Notes: generated by a model not told the origin, from the letters alone. A stretch of 64,000 nt of DNA from Aplectana chamaeleonis (GCA_029168955.1 JAPDOI010000134.1:1116001-1180000); one strand, 5' to 3'; positions 11,716-24,421 are shown, numbered from the stretch's first letter. A program made the numbers and translations.

Positions 11716-11899
11716 AACGGTTTTGCGTTGAAAATCAAGAGAGAAGTTCATCGTGAACAGTGCCTTTAGCCTTATTGCATGTGTAATCTTTGCACTATTC
11801 ATCTTTATGTTGCACTAAAAACGACGGATTTCGTGTGCACTGGTATCTCGAGATTTTGTTACAAAAATATGTGTCAAGCACTCTGTAATAAAAAGTTAT

Positions 11900-12900
11900 C
11901 AATGAGTTTCGTTAACTTCCTGCCCGAACCTGTTGGCGCGTCTTGACGAACGCCTGTCAAGGCAACCTGTTGAGTATAATTAATTCCAAATCACCTTGAA
12001 ATCTGAGAGATCGCTGGCGATTTTACACGATGTTGCACATGAATTTCGATTTCGCGCACAACTCGACCCACTTCTTACTTTACTGCTTAAAAGCGAAAAT
12101 TCGTTGGGAGGAGAAAGTGACGCTGAAATCAGAGAAGGCAGGAAGTGGTCGTACTCTGTAGTTGTTTATACCCAGGAGAGCTCGAGAGAGGAAGAGAATC
12201 ATGGGATGTATCAAAGGAAGTGGTCACGAGGAAAAACGTTATCGAAAAAACTACAAAAATCAGCTTAGATCAGAAACACCTGAGAACCATGAAGGTAGTG
12301 CGGTGAAAAACGTGCTAGAATAAGAGTTTCTAGGGCGCGAAGAAGCCATTTCGTGCACACGTGCACAGCGCCGACCAAAAAGATCGCAGTCTCATGCCGA
12401 GCAGTCAAAAATCATCGACATTCAGAGGAAGATGTAAAAGCAAATTTACCTAATAAAAACAGTTGAACAATGAAATCAAGCAATCCAGTCAATGTTTTTG
12501 ACTAGATGTATAAATAAATCCGAAGGTTCACCTATTAAATATCAATTTGAAGCTAGCTGATGTTCTTGATACTGGAGATCATCGATGCCGATGATGAGGA
12601 GTGGGTTCGTTCACCATCAAAAGACAAGAAAGTTCAGGCTTCAAATTTTGTCCAGAACAGTGGTTTTTTCGCATTTTTTTCTTATAGGTCCTACTACTCG
12701 AGACCCAGAAAAGGGTTTATAGAGAAAAAGACGTCAAGCATATTTGATCGCAACCACTGCCTGACGCAAAGCGAATATGTGTTCGAAAACCTACAACACT
12801 ATGTAACTGGGGCAAAGTGGGTAAACAGAAGATGTCGACAGCATGCTCTTCAGCAGTAAGAGGCAAGGCCTTTCGTATCAATATGAGCCCTTGCGTCAGA
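11900..12900. other. Single-copy-looking region with two short open frames
   Basis: Plus-strand frames at 11996-12268 (90 codons, charged, rich in E, R and K) and 12560-12859 (99 codons) are open. They show no domain, no clear acceptor or donor, and no recognisable family. Low-complexity acidic/basic runs occur in the first. They could be remnants or exons of an unrecognised gene; I do not call them as genes. Confidence 0.3.
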
Positions 12901-12990
12901 GATGCTTCGGCTCTTGCTCTGTTGTCAACAGCTGGTCAATAAGGAGTTACTCATGAGCCGTTATGACAAGTCATCTCGAAAGCACGTAAG

Positions 12991-13787
12991 TACAATACCC
13001 GCGCTAAGTTTTGTAAAAACGGGGAGCATCTGGCAAACTTGGCAAAAAAGCGTCCGATGCATGTAACTTTTTTTGAATGCAGACGTTTTTGAATTCTGAA
13101 AACGCTATCATATTCACAGCTCAAATTGCTACCTAATTATATGACTTGTGCGCCGAAGTTTCCTAAAATCGTCTTGTTTTTGAAAGAAATAGTTTTTGCA
13201 ATCGTTTTTCAGAAACGCCGCGCTCGGCGAAGTGCGGCGAATTTTTAAGCAGTATTTGCACAAGTAATGGAAGAGCAATCTGTATGCTGTCTTCATAAAT
13301 TAGTTGCAGGCAAGAGAATCTCAAGGGTTGTCTGAATTAAATTTTCGAAAACTTTAATTTGAGAGTCCGGGGCCTTCGCAACAATACTCCGACTTTTCAG
13401 GAAGTTCTCAAGCTTGTTTATTGAGGGATTTCGAAAATTCAACCTGCAAAAACCTTGAGATGCTCCCACCTTCACCTGATTTATGAAGTAAGCATATAGA
13501 TTGCTCTTCCATTACTTGTAAAAGTACTGCTTAAAGTTTCGCCGCACTTCGCCGTGCGCGAAGTTTTTGCTGAACGATTGCAAAAACTATTTCTTTCGAA
13601 AACAATGCGATTTCATGGAACTCCGGCCCACAGGTCACATAATTAGGTAGCAATTTGAGCTGTGAATATGATAACATTTTCAGAATTCATAAAAGTCTTC
13701 ATTCAAAAAAGTTACATGCATCGGACGCTTTTTTGCCAAGTTTGCCAGATGCTCCCCGTTTTTACAAAACTTAGCGCGGGTATTGTA
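12991..13787. mobile_element. 797-bp palindromic foldback element
   Basis: Begins tacaatacccgcgctaag and ends with the exact complement (cttagcgcgggtattgta). The two arms are near-identical over several hundred bases (for example gggagcatctggcaaacttg). A second copy at 56851-58138 has the same termini. No transposase is encoded; open frames are mirrored shadows. Confidence 0.9.
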
Positions 13788-13858
13788 GCTTTCATCCTGG
13801 CTGCATTTTGCCCCCGCCTTTGCGGAATAGTTATTTTTGAATTTATTTTTCGTGTCCA

Positions 13859-14331
13859 AGGCATCGTAAGCGCTTAAAACCATATATTATTTTTTCGAGC
13901 TTTTTGTATAATTTGGCCCCCTTCAGTGAACGAAGGTTCGGAAAGAACCCCTGAAAAAAAACCTTTATTTGTTAAAATAAGTCAGTTTGAATACACTGTA
14001 AAAAGGACTTGAAGTTCGCGCCAAAGCCGGCTTTAGAATATTTCGGCTTTTCAAGACCTGGACGCCGCCATTTTTGAAGTTTTTCTGCATATGGAGTTTG
14101 TATAATAATTGTTTTACATGTTGTTTGACGGTCGCATCAACATTCAATGAAAAAGTGTTAGATGACCGATCTAGAACAGCTAAATGATCGACCCAAAAGC
14201 AGTTTTCAGGTGGCCATGACTTTCAAGAAAGGCATCTCTGGAGCCTCGAGTTTCGCGGGCAATGTCAGCTTCCCCGAAGTGTTTAAATGTACCCAAAAAA
14301 TTGAAAGTGATTTCCAGCGCGGACAATCCCT
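13859..14331. mobile_element. TTAA-type MITE (AGGCATCGT family), copy A
   Basis: The left terminus is aggcatcgtaagcgc. The right side ends in gcgcggacaatccct followed by TTAA at 14332-14335. The interior matches the insertion at 52739-53197 (the segment with ctgcatatggagtttgt and the following tgacggtcgca). The left TTAA is degenerate, so it is an older copy. Confidence 0.65.
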
Positions 14332-15327
14332 TTAATGTCATAACACTTCGAAACTTGCAAGCGTTAACACCTAACAAGATCTAATATTCAGGCAGCATCC
14401 ACTACTTGCGAAAGAGCGAAACTACGAAAATCCGACGGTTACCGTGGGCGGGCGATTTTCCAGCCGCTCACCTGCGTTCAAGCGCACTCTCGCTCGCTAA
14501 CGCTCTATCAGGCGGCGTGCAGGGTTCCTTCGCGGCGCAATGTTATAACTAGCCTACGTATCAATCGAGCGGCGTCGCGTAGCGTCGTCATTGGGTGTTC
14601 ACAATGAAGAGGAGCGATACATTCGAAACGACGCGCAATTTGCGTTCGCGCGACTTCAATCGCTTCGCTTGCAATGCAAGCGACGCGATGGATGTCGAGC
14701 GAAGGCAGTAGAGTGTATCAAACGAATAATATCTATTTTCCAATTGACTCTTATATTTTCTCACAGACGTGATGGTTTAACTGCCCTTGGTATCTAACAT
14801 CTCGTGAGGGGCAAGGTTTCCTTAACTGATAAAAAGTAAATATCTGTCCAATCACAGAATTGCTATAACCATTTATTCGATTGTTCAAATATTCGAATAA
14901 AAACTCAATCAATTAGTTTTTGTATGTTAATGAATCGATGGAACCCCACTTTTTTTTATCAGATATGAGAATCTTTCACTAACCCCAATGTGTGATAACA
15001 AGTGCTGTTAAAAACATTCCGATCATGAAGAGAAAAGTAGATTTATTCGAAAAATCGATATTATTTCTCTAATATACTCTAGAAGGCAGGTTTGTTGCTG
15101 CTTTCCTTCAGCGCCTTTTCTTTAACGTAATCAAATTTAACAATGATAGCAATAAATTAAGAGTATTTAGGATCACTTGCACTCTAAAAAACCGAAAAAG
15201 CTGTTGCTATTCCATTGAAAAAAGCCACTGCCTGTTTGTGCGACGTTCTGTACGACGCTGAGCGTGCAGTTCACAACTAAACTTCCTCCTCGACGCCATT
15301 TTCGCGTCGCCCCGCGAAAATTCTTAA

Positions 15328-15880
15328 AGGCATCGTACGCGCAAAAAACCGTATCCCATTTTTCATGTTTTTGCGCAGGAAATGCTCTGACATACAGAAT
15401 AAGAGTGGAAAGGCTCCACAAAACCATCAACTTTCGCAAAAAAAACTCGTTTTGAAACGTCTCGAATTATTCATTTCCCACCAATCCGTCAATTTCGGTG
15501 TGTCTGGTGCAATACGTCGGAAGTTTTTTTAGCAAACGTCGGATGTGTTTTTTGCTGTAAACTTTTTATGTGGGTGAATTTCTCTTGCCTTTCGTTCACT
15601 GAAACTTATTATAAAAAAGAAGTATCCATTGGTCAAGTTTGGATGTTAGAATTTCCCGAATTAAAAAATCTAAATGGATAATCATCTGCGCCTGTGATGG
15701 CGCTTCTGCTCCTTGTGCAAGATGGTTGGTGGAAACTGGTGGCGGATCGTCATTTTGAACCACTCCAACTTCAGAGCCATATGTTTTTGAGGCGCAAAAC
15801 TTCACCGACGTGGTCCACCGGGCTCATTCATGAAATTGGGCATGAAAAATGGAAATTGGTTTTCAGCGCGAACGATGCCT
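15328..15880. mobile_element. TTAA-type MITE (AGGCATCGT family), copy B
   Basis: Flanked by TTAA at 15324-15327 and 15881-15884. Termini aggcatcgtacgcgc and gcgcgaacgatgcct form an inverted repeat. It is 553 bp and non-coding, with its right third clearly related to the copy at 52739-53197 (the ggtggcggatc segment and caaaact..ccga..gtggtc). Confidence 0.8.
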
Positions 15881-15889
15881 TTAACACCG

Positions 15890-18700
15890 CCTCACGCTCG
15901 TAGCGGAAATAAGACAGCAAACTTGAAGATTAATAGCTTCATCTCCTAGGCCTTAAACCTCCAACCTCTTTTCCTACAACGGCTATCAATGTGCAGCCAA
16001 AGAACAGACTCGCATAAGATCACGAGGTAAAACCTCATTAATCAAATCAACTTAAAGCAAGGTGTGTTTGCCCCTGTCCACTGCAGCGATGGGCGTCACC
16101 CTGCGTTGAGGGCAGGGCCAGGCAGACTGTCGTCCAGGACCTCGACGAAGCTACGCTCCCCCCCCCACCCTGAAGTTCAAAATTTTTGAAAAATATTCAC
16201 AACTTTCCTTTCCCCCTTGGATTCGGAAAAAAATTTAACAGTTTTTGTGGTCAAAAATTTCAAAAAAAAGTATATTTCAACCTGAATTTTCAAATAATAA
16301 TTACTGCACCTTCTATCCGACTGATTAGCCTCGAGGGGTGTAGTTTTGACTTGCACTCGAGCAACAAGACCTGTATTGAGAAAGAAGTAATTAAAATTGT
16401 AACGCAAATCGCCTTAAAATCCCATGGTGGCATAACGATGAAGAAAAATGTGGGAAAATTAAAGCAGAAAAACGCTGGATACTTGTAACTTGCTTGCATT
16501 AAGTTTTGACCTAATCCTGATCGTGAGGTAAGCTAAAAAAAAGTCAGGACTGCTACAAAAATAACGCAGTAGGCGACCTTCCACGACTTGTTTTCTTCAC
16601 AGAAAGAGAAACGCAACTGAAAACACCCGATTTTTTCAGAAAGAGAAACGCAAACCCCCGAAAACACCCCGATATTTTGAGTTTCGGCCCGAAGTTTTCA
16701 CGTCTCCCCCCTAAAAAAATCTAAATTCAAAAAATTTCTACGTTCCCCTGTTGTCCAGCTGGACAACGCCCTCCTGACCCTGGTTGAGAGGCGTTGGAGA
16801 GCTGCACACAGCGAGACTATGGACGCTGCCTTATAGTAGACAGACAGATAACTTTCAATTAACACTGTAAAAAAACGGCAAACAGAGCTAGTACGGTTCA
16901 ACCAGTTCAAATCACTAACAACAAATTCAACAGAACATCTTATTCCAGACCAAAAAAACAAGGATTCGTTCATCATTGGATTCTGGTACCATCTGCCATG
17001 GGAGGGTTGCACACAAAATATGGAGTTTAGTGATGCAACTTCAATATGTTCTAGCGGAAGGGCAGTGCTCTAATATTCCACAATCAGAATCGGCTAAATA
17101 TCTCGGAGATTCACTGGAGATCTCCAGAAGTGGGCAATTACATAGCTTCGCCAATGGGAAAGGGGTACACGAATGACAATTTTTAGGGTGTTCAAAAAAT
17201 TGTCTCGGATTAAGCCTAAAACTTGCTTCTGGAGGTTGTCAGGTGCTGATAACGAATCTGAGGCCCATTTGTCAATATTCGGAAAATCCCATCAGATTTA
17301 GTCCGAAGGTTCGAAATGGGGGAAAATTTGCTGCCCAAACGACTTTGACGATTTCGAGAATGAAATCGTTTTTTTCGAGAATCCTTCAATGAAATCGCCC
17401 AAAAACTTGTACATAGGGACTATTCGGGTTGTCTAACACGAATCTGCAACCCGTTTATCGAATTTCGATAAATTAAGGTAGGTTATGGTGGGTATACGGT
17501 AGCTCAGTCAAAGTCTCAGATTTGGCTTAAAATTTCACTCTGGGAGTCACTTGGGAGGCTAAACACAATTTTGAGGTCCGTTTTTCAATTTTCGGTATTT
17601 TATGGTAGGCATCGCCAGTTTAAAGGCATTATGCCTACCGTAACCTACAGTAACCCTAAGTCTGGTGAGGAATAGACCCCAGATTCGGGTACAGCGCCGT
17701 TAATAACCCCTACTTGAAAGTTTCGAGCCGAATCCGAAAAACTTTTTCTGAACGCTCCAAAAATTCCCTGATGGGTAGGTACTCTTACCTTTTTTTAAAG
17801 CAATGAAAATGCCATTTTCTGGAATCCGCGCAGCCACTTAGGAAGTTTTAAGCACGGATCATTTATGTACTGTCACAGACCTACAGCAATAACAACATGG
17901 TTTTCCAAATCGCCACCGGAAGGTAACAAGCCTCCCTTGTGAGTGTGAACACTAATAACTATGTGAGCGAATGCAATTCCTAATTGCTACCAGGTTGTTT
18001 ATTTACCTGAATCATCTTTCCATCAGGCACCGTGCGTCACAGACCGGCCTGATGGCAGTGGTTCTTCTAATCATATTTGCTCAATGTATTATTTCCGGGG
18101 TATTTGCTTATAGATATGACTAGTAGGAAACACAGGAAGACAGTGTCAGAGATTCCGCATAATACTCTCTGCCATCATTAAGTTAATATCCTATTTTCGG
18201 AGTCTATATTAATATTAGTATACTGCGCCACACGCGCAATGTAATACAGGCAGAGCTCTATATGACTTACAGTCTTGTTGCTCACAGCTAGCTGTTCTAC
18301 TCACAAGGGAACTACAATTAGCCATACTAACCATTCCAAATAATATGTATTTTTCTGAAACCAATTATGGATGTAGAATTCAAAAATACCCTTTGCGGCT
18401 GCTTAGAAGCACTCTGAAAACTGTTATTGCCGTTTCCCCCTTGATTTTCGAACTCATTGCACCTTCCGAAAAGCCCAGAAATCTTTTTTAAATTCAGTGA
18501 TCACGATAAATTTCACTTCCGATATCTCCACTGTTTACGGAAGGTCTGGTGCCCTACATAGCAAGGCATGCCCAAAAAGGACACGAAAGACGCGTTTTTT
18601 AGCCAAAATAGTTCCTCTCTTGTTTACGTTGTATTTTGAGCGTGAAGGACTTGACCGCTAGAAGGATGATACCTATCAGTGCAATGAAGCGATCAGCTCA
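15890..18700. other. Gene-poor stretch with ancient repeat relics
   Basis: No supported gene. It contains a C-run near 16150-16160 and AT-rich sequence with short open frames. At 17235-17780 there is a diverged dispersed repeat: phrases of the type gtgctgataacgaatctgag, followed by a statement-like block ending tatggtagg. Its relatives appear near 20058-20110 and 56455-56530. Confidence 0.5.
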
Positions 18701-18717
18701 CTTACTCAGAGACTCAA

Positions 18718-18923
18718 CGGGTCCGACCGCAGATTTCTGTCGGGTCGAACCCCTTTCCGTTTTTGTCCCCCACTTCTTCCAACTGATACGACGTGGAGGA
18801 GAAGTGGAAATTAATCTCCCCTCTGTGTCTTCTCACATGGGACCACGTGGAGGAACAATGCTAAAGGGTCTGACCCGACAGAAATCTGGGGATGGACTCC
18901 GTTCGAGCTGGGGTCGGACCCGG
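18718..18923. mobile_element. Small foldback MITE
   Basis: The left side cgggtccgaccgcagatttctgt is mirrored on the right by the complement of acagaaatctgg and by gggtcggacccgg. It is about 205 bp with no coding capacity; the 112-codon open frame over it is an artefact. Confidence 0.65.
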
Positions 18924-19164
18924 CGAATGTCTGAGTATCAGCACTTGATTCACTTGATTATTCCTGTAATCTGAGAAGGTAAGGATTATTTAATGCCGTG
19001 GCCGTTCTTAATGAAATATGCATTACTAGGACCAATTTTCGACGTAGAATTCGAATTTTGCTCTGCAGCTGCGAATCGTTTCTCTGAAAGGAGTTGTAGG
19101 CGTTTTTAGCGCTTCACTCGTATACGCATCCTAATGCGTAATCCATGAGTCTTCGTCGCACCCT

Positions 19165-19236
19165 CCAATACACCGGTTGGCGCAGTGGAAGTGGGTGCTG
19201 CACTAAAGAAAGAGATCACAGGTTCAAATCCATGCT
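19165..19236 (+). repeat. tRNA-like (pol III box) sequence, probably a SINE or tRNA relic
   Basis: Contains an A-box-like tggcgcagtgg and a perfect-looking B-box ggttcaaatcc at the usual spacing. The acceptor stem and most of the T-stem do not pair. I read it as a tRNA-derived relic and not a functional tRNA gene. Confidence 0.4.
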
Positions 19237-19414
19237 GCACCCGAAAATTTTGCACATTTGTAAAATACTCGTTTCCATCACTGAAAGTGAAGAAGATTAA
19301 CAGTTTTATCGTGGGAGAGCTTTTTTAGGAGTATGAAGCGTTTTAGTCGAGAATGTCTTATCCCGCGGCTGGTGTTTTACTGTGAAAATAAATGGACTTG
19401 CTACAAATTTATAG

Positions 19415-19640
19415 CTACGAGCACATGTGGTTATTGTGAACAAAATGTTCAAAACAAAGGATTTTCTCACAATGAGAGCAACGAATGAAGTGAACTTTTA
19501 AGCAACCATCAAAATCACCCAGGCCTCCCAATTTAGGAGGGAAACAGTACTGAACGGGAGTTTCAAACTGTCCTGGATGGTTTTCATGATACCCTGCCGC
19601 ATACCATGAGTAAGCGAGAGAATTCGTAAATCTTGGAGCA
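19415..19640 (-). CDS. Candidate 3'-terminal exon with Cys/His cluster
   Basis: The minus-strand frame is preceded by a good acceptor (tactttcaatttag, intron end at 19641-19642). It runs to a stop at 19415. The exon encodes about 75 residues ending in a C-x2-C, then CFEHF, then an HMC pattern, suggesting a small metal-binding domain. The region before it (the frame stays open to 19798) reads more like intron. No upstream exon could be placed. It could be the end of a host gene or a domesticated/decayed transposon protein. The family is not identified with certainty. Confidence 0.4.
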
Positions 19641-19916
19641 CTAAATTGAAAGTACACAACAGATAACAATCGAATGATTGATTTACGTGAGCATACGGAA
19701 TATTCCAAATCGTGTGCTATGATGTGAGAAGTAATGCGCTTGTACATAGACTGTAGGTTGTAATAGCCAAAATACCATATTTCTATCGTAACATACAATA
19801 ATCAACATGAGTATCAAGAAAGAACGTCATATTCGTGTTCAGCGCCCCAAATAACCCACCTATACGACGTTTGGGCAAGAAATTTTTTTCACCTTCGTTG
19901 GCTCACGCAGGTCCAA

Positions 19917-19988
19917 TTTTTTTTCTTTTCTTCTTTTTTCTTTTCTTTTCTTTTCTCTTCACTTTTTTCACTTTTTTTCGCTTTTTTC
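19917..19988. repeat. Polypyrimidine low-complexity tract
   Basis: An almost pure T/C run (tttctttt-type) on the plus strand. Open frames across it are spurious. Confidence 0.9.
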
Positions 19989-20253
19989 AGGTCCACTCAA
20001 TCTACTTTTGGGGTTCCGAAGGTCGAAAAGAAACCTTGCTCTGAATTTGTCCAGGGAGTGCTGACCACGAATACGAGGTCCGTTTCCGGTTTTCCCGGAG
20101 ATTTCTGCAGGTTACGGCAGATACAATGCCATTTTTCTACAGAAATCAATATGAAAATGCTCATAGCTCCGTGCAGAGAAACTACGTCAAAAATTGGTCT
20201 TCGAAACGCATTTTTCATTTGAAATGGCCACGGCATTTAATGATCCTTGCCTT

Positions 20254-20454
20254 GTGAGCATTCATTTGTTCATTTCGAGGGGCGGATCTAGAGCACGGGG
20301 CGTGTCTGGGACACCAAAACGCTTGTTTGCAGCCTTCATTTTGCCGCTCCTGGCTCGTTTTCTACCGTTATTTCGACACTGGGAGCCTAAGGTCCTTCTC
20401 GCCTATCATTTCGCTGAGGAAAGTCAGCGAGGATGATCATCGCGAACACTGCCT
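20254..20454. mobile_element. Truncated MITE (AGGCAGTG family)
   Basis: The right terminus atcgcgaacactgcct is followed by TTAA at 20455-20458. The interior (gagcattcatttgttca) matches the copy at 10750-11200. The left terminus is missing. Its right edge lies only about 20 bp from the start of mariner homology, so this element or a linked deletion probably removed the end of that mariner. Confidence 0.6.
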
Positions 20455-20474
20455 TTAAAAATCTGGAAACGCAA

Positions 20475-21706
20475 AAAATACACTTTATTATTCAATATAA
20501 TCTTCTTGAATATTAATACACTTGCTCCAACGATCCTCCAATCTGTGGATCCCATCCCTGAAGCGAGAATCCAGAAGGTCTGCAAAATACGCTTCAACAG
20601 CCGTTATGACCTCTTCATCTGATGAAAAACGCTTGCCACGCATAAATTTTTAGAGTTCTGGAAACAAATGGAAGTCGCTGGGGGCCAAATTTGGTGAATA
20701 CGGTGGATGCTCCAACAATTCGAACTTTATTTCATGGATTTCAGCCATTGTCAAAATGCTTTTGTGACACGGTGCATTGTTCTGATGAAAAAGGATTTTT
20801 CTCTTCTGCATACCGGGTCTTTTTTCACGAATTTTTCCCTTCAATTGGTCCAAAAGGTTTCAATAATATTCGGAATCAATTGTTTCACCAGTTTACAAGT
20901 AACCCACAAACAAAATTCCTTTCGCATCCCAAAGAACTGATTCCATAACTTTCTTAACCGATTTCCGGACACGAACTCTTTTTCTTCGAAGCCGAACAAC
21001 CAGGTTCGCACCACTCTTTAGCCTCTTGTTTTAATTCAGGATCATGTTGATAGACCCAAGTCTCATCCATAGTGATGAATCGACGCACAAAATCCACTTT
21101 ATCATTTTTAAAACGCTCAAAATGTTGCTGAGAAAGTCGCATTCGTATGTGTTTTTGTTCCATTTTTAGCGAATACGGCACCCATTGTGCACACAGCTTT
21201 CTAAAACCCAAAATTTCACTTAAAATATGGCTCACACTGCCTAAAGAGATGTGTAGAGTCTCTACTAAATCTCTCTAAGTCAATTGACGAATTTCCAAAA
21301 TCATATCCTGTATTTTGGCTATGATTTCTGGTGTTGATGCGCTTTTTGGACACGTGGATCGTCTTCAAGGATTGTACGACCACGTTTGAATTCAGCAACC
21401 CATCTTGCTACTGTTCTAATTGTAGGTGAAGTGAACAATCATTACACACTTTTAACATTCGCTCGTGAATTTCTTTTGGTGCTAGACTTTACAAAAATAA
21501 GAAATTTACCACTGCACGATATTCAATTTTTTTCCATTGCTGTGACACGGCGACACTAAATTGTAAACGAAGAAATGAATTGATGGATCGAAATGAAACT
21601 TCACTTATGTACGTTCATATGAAGAGTGCACCAACAAAACAAAAAGAATTTGGGCTTGTAGCGACCCCCTCCCTTATCGAACGACCAAACTTATTGGACA
21701 ACCTGG
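20475..21706 (-). pseudogene. Decayed mariner transposon (copy 1)
   Basis: Minus-strand frames match a mariner (DD34D) transposase. N-terminal frames lie near 21216-21545, the first catalytic Asp is in FITMDETW (about 21050-21070), and the second motif is ILFHQNNAPCHKS. The third motif is YSPNLAPSDFHLF. In the second motif the usual Asp is Asn. The frame is broken at least twice. The terminal repeat survives only at the 5' end of the gene (cctgg at 21702-21706 followed by TA); at the other end about 50 bp including the terminal repeat are gone. The element cannot be active. Confidence 0.88.
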
Positions 21707-21709
21707 TAC

Positions 21710-22190
21710 GTATAGATTCATTTGACCATGCCAAATCTAGCTCTACTCCTGTTTTCTCCCCATTCATTATCGAGCATTCATTGCGACATATGGCCTACTT
21801 CTTCGAATTATCTTATCTCGAATGTATCTAGACCATTCCAGTGAGTATTAAAGCCAGATTCGTCAACGTTCTTCGATACAGTTCATTGTTGCTTTTCTGT
21901 TGTGACCTAAGGCTACCTACATCCCTGGAAACAATATGAGCAACACGACTCTTCTGTTTCAAGTAAGTAGAGATTCAGTTCTATAATATTTCGAAGTTTT
22001 ATTCAATGAGGTGTTTTGGTGGTGCACGTAGAAAAACTATTAACAGAAAAAGGCGGTCGTTTAAAACTAACATTTTCATTTTCCCGCTGACATTTGAGAA
22101 CAGTTGGAATTGCAAACGACAAACATTACATCCATACTTACATTCATGTCCTTCACCTCAAAGCCCAAGTCTAACTATAAGCCGCAGTGC
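21710..22190. other. Spacer with one possible first exon
   Basis: At about 21936 an ATG opens a nine-codon frame that ends in a consensus splice donor (caagtaagt, near 21960). No downstream exon is convincing, because a MITE starts at 22195. Treated as unresolved. Confidence 0.25.
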
Positions 22191-22194
22191 GGAT

Positions 22195-22972
22195 TTAAGG
22201 CCCTAGTTATACACCAGCGGAATGAAAACGTCTCGCGATGCTGCGTGAATCAGGGACACGTCTGCAATGTTGCGTCTTTGGCGTCTTTGACGCAATACTA
22301 CAGACTAAAAATTCCCAGGCGTTTGAATGGTATTTTATCGTTTTTTTTCGCTTCTGACACTTGTTAATTGCAAAATATCACTCATAATCAATTCCTCTTG
22401 TCATAACAGTGCTCGTTATGTCGTTTTGGTGATGTTTTATCAATTTCTAATCTGAAAAATAATCAGCTGGTCGAAATTGGCAAATTTCCAACAGGGTAGG
22501 TCCCGCAACGATACCGTATACAGTATACTTGTTCCAGATGGAATTTATTTCGAATATCCGACTTTTCGACTATAGTCGGATATTGCACATTTTCGAATAT
22601 TCGACTTTTCGACTGTAGTCGGATATCACACCTTTTCGAATATTCGACTTTTCGACTGTAGTCGGATATCGCACTTTTTCGAATATTCGACTTTTCGACT
22701 GTAGTCGGATATCGCACTTTTTCGAATATTCGACTTTTCGAATAAAAAGTCGACTTTTTTATCCGACTGAAACAGTCGGATATTCGTCCGATTATTCGAT
22801 TCGAAACAAGTATAGTATACAGCGACACGTATAACTGCTCAGTGCGGGCTTTCGGTGAGTTTTTCTCTGACAACTGTTCCTTTTGGCATGCCTAGGCACA
22901 GTTAAGGCGCACATAAGTGATAGTTGTCTTGCTATTTCCGCAGCGTCCCGCCGATGTATAACTAGGGCCTAA
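22195..22972. mobile_element. MITE carrying a tandem repeat
   Basis: The termini ggccctagttatacaccagc (left) and the complement of gatgtataactagggcc (right) form an inverted repeat, with TTAA-like bases at the left edge. It is about 780 bp and non-coding. A related terminus, gtataactaggccc, appears alone near 50965. Confidence 0.7.
22548..22745. repeat. 43-bp tandem repeat, about 4.5 copies
   Basis: Units contain cgaatattcgacttttcgac followed by gtagtcggatatcgcac. Each unit holds a perfect 10-bp palindrome (cgaatattcg) and a second partial dyad (cgact-gtagtcg), so the tract could fold repeatedly. It sits inside the MITE at 22195-22972. Confidence 0.9.
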
Positions 22973-22999
22973 ACAGAAAAAGAAGAAAAAACCCAGAAC

Positions 23000-24300
23000 C
23001 TCTCAATTACTTATAAGCTGATGAGTATCGATCACCCGATGCGGTATATGGGCTTTCTACACACAGGATGGAATTGTCCCGTTTTTGCCGTTCGACACTT
23101 CACGCCACTCGGTGCAAGCGAAGGGGTCCCGAGTGGAATCAAAGCCGCTATAGGCGAGACAGCTCCTCCCTGAGTATGTAGAGAGCCCCTATACCACCCG
23201 ATGCAGTATTGGGAAAAGACTGCTTTGCTGTATGGTCCATGTCATTCAAGTAGGAAACCTTGGAGCCGCTAGGCGGGAAACCCAAGAGATGTGACTCTGA
23301 ATCGAGAAACTTCGCACCCAATATGTAACTGATTCCGACTTTCTAATTAAATAAGACGGGCAATACTCGACGACAGCATTCACGGTCAAGAATGATATAA
23401 AATCGATGGCACAATTTGATGGCTTGGCGCTAGCGCTATTGGGAGCTAACCAAAAACCGACAAATAGAGAAATAACGAGTCTTCTCCAGTACAGAATGCC
23501 TGCTTGGTTGAAGTAGCGGATTTTTTAACAATTTGGTTGAGAGAGCAGAGCTCATAAACTTTTAGTAGCTATTTATGCTTCTACCACAGCGCGCGCACGT
23601 GAAGTATGTACGGGCGTGGCGTTGCAGTATGAATGGCCTGACCCCACGACTGCGCTTCTCGCGCGACACTTGCTTCACATGTCTCCGCTATAGCATCACC
23701 GCTTGAGTATTAATAGTCACTCCACGTGCGTCATGTGCGTAAAAGGTATTCATACTCCAACGCTAAGTGCTTTGCATCGGGCTATAGACGCGTTGGTGTT
23801 GAAAAAGATAAATAGCACCTCAGCGTCTGTACTAGAACTCATACTTCGTTGGAAGCATAAAAACTAGCCAAAGTGAACGCGATCGGGCAATCAATTTGGA
23901 CTAGTTTGCATGGATAGGCGGGGAGTGTATACGAAATGAGTAGAGCCTTACGTCTGCTGGTGTGTTTAGTAGACTGCGGACAAAACGTCAAAACAAACGT
24001 CGCAAATGTCTCGAATGTTTCGATTTTTTTCTGTTTTCTGAACCAAAAACGCTTGAAAAATAAGGTGGACCAATGCACATGGTAGTATATCAAAATCTCT
24101 GGCGAAAAACAGTATCAGAAATCTGGACTCTGTCTCTCTAGTGAAATGAACGCAGAACAACTGTTACATGACGTGGGCGAAAGGATCCATTAGGTTGACT
24201 GGATGACGAGACTTTCATTCACTTCCTGGCCGTTTCCAGTCGTGCTTCCGTACTTACTCTTCTCAGAGAGACTCAAAGTTAACGTTTCCGCAGTAAATGT
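23000..24300. other. Repeat-rich spacer, no supported gene
   Basis: 23827-23930 matches the left part of the CTAGTAGAACGCT family (full copies at 25209-25409 and 35311-35511). The rest holds only short open frames. Confidence 0.5.
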
Positions 24301-24360
24301 TGTAGGATCGCCCTTCGCCGCGCCGCTCGGCGGCGGAAGTATGAACGACCCCTAAGGCCT
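24300..24360. repeat. Terminus of the GCGGCGGAAGTAT MITE family
   Basis: ttcgccgcgccgctcggcgg followed by cggaagtatgaacgacccct; the same terminus recurs at 34754-35061 and 39940-40140. Confidence 0.6.
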
Positions 24361-24421
24361 ACTTTTGAGCTCCATCGCAGCGCGGCGCGATGAGATGTTC
24401 TCTGTGGGCATCGATCGATTA

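Noticed and set aside
18636..18974. 112-codon plus-strand frame
   Set aside because: It covers a foldback element (18718-18923) and has no protein features.
19165..19236. Functional tRNA gene
   Set aside because: A and B boxes look right, but the acceptor stem and most of the T-stem do not pair, so it is listed only as a relic.
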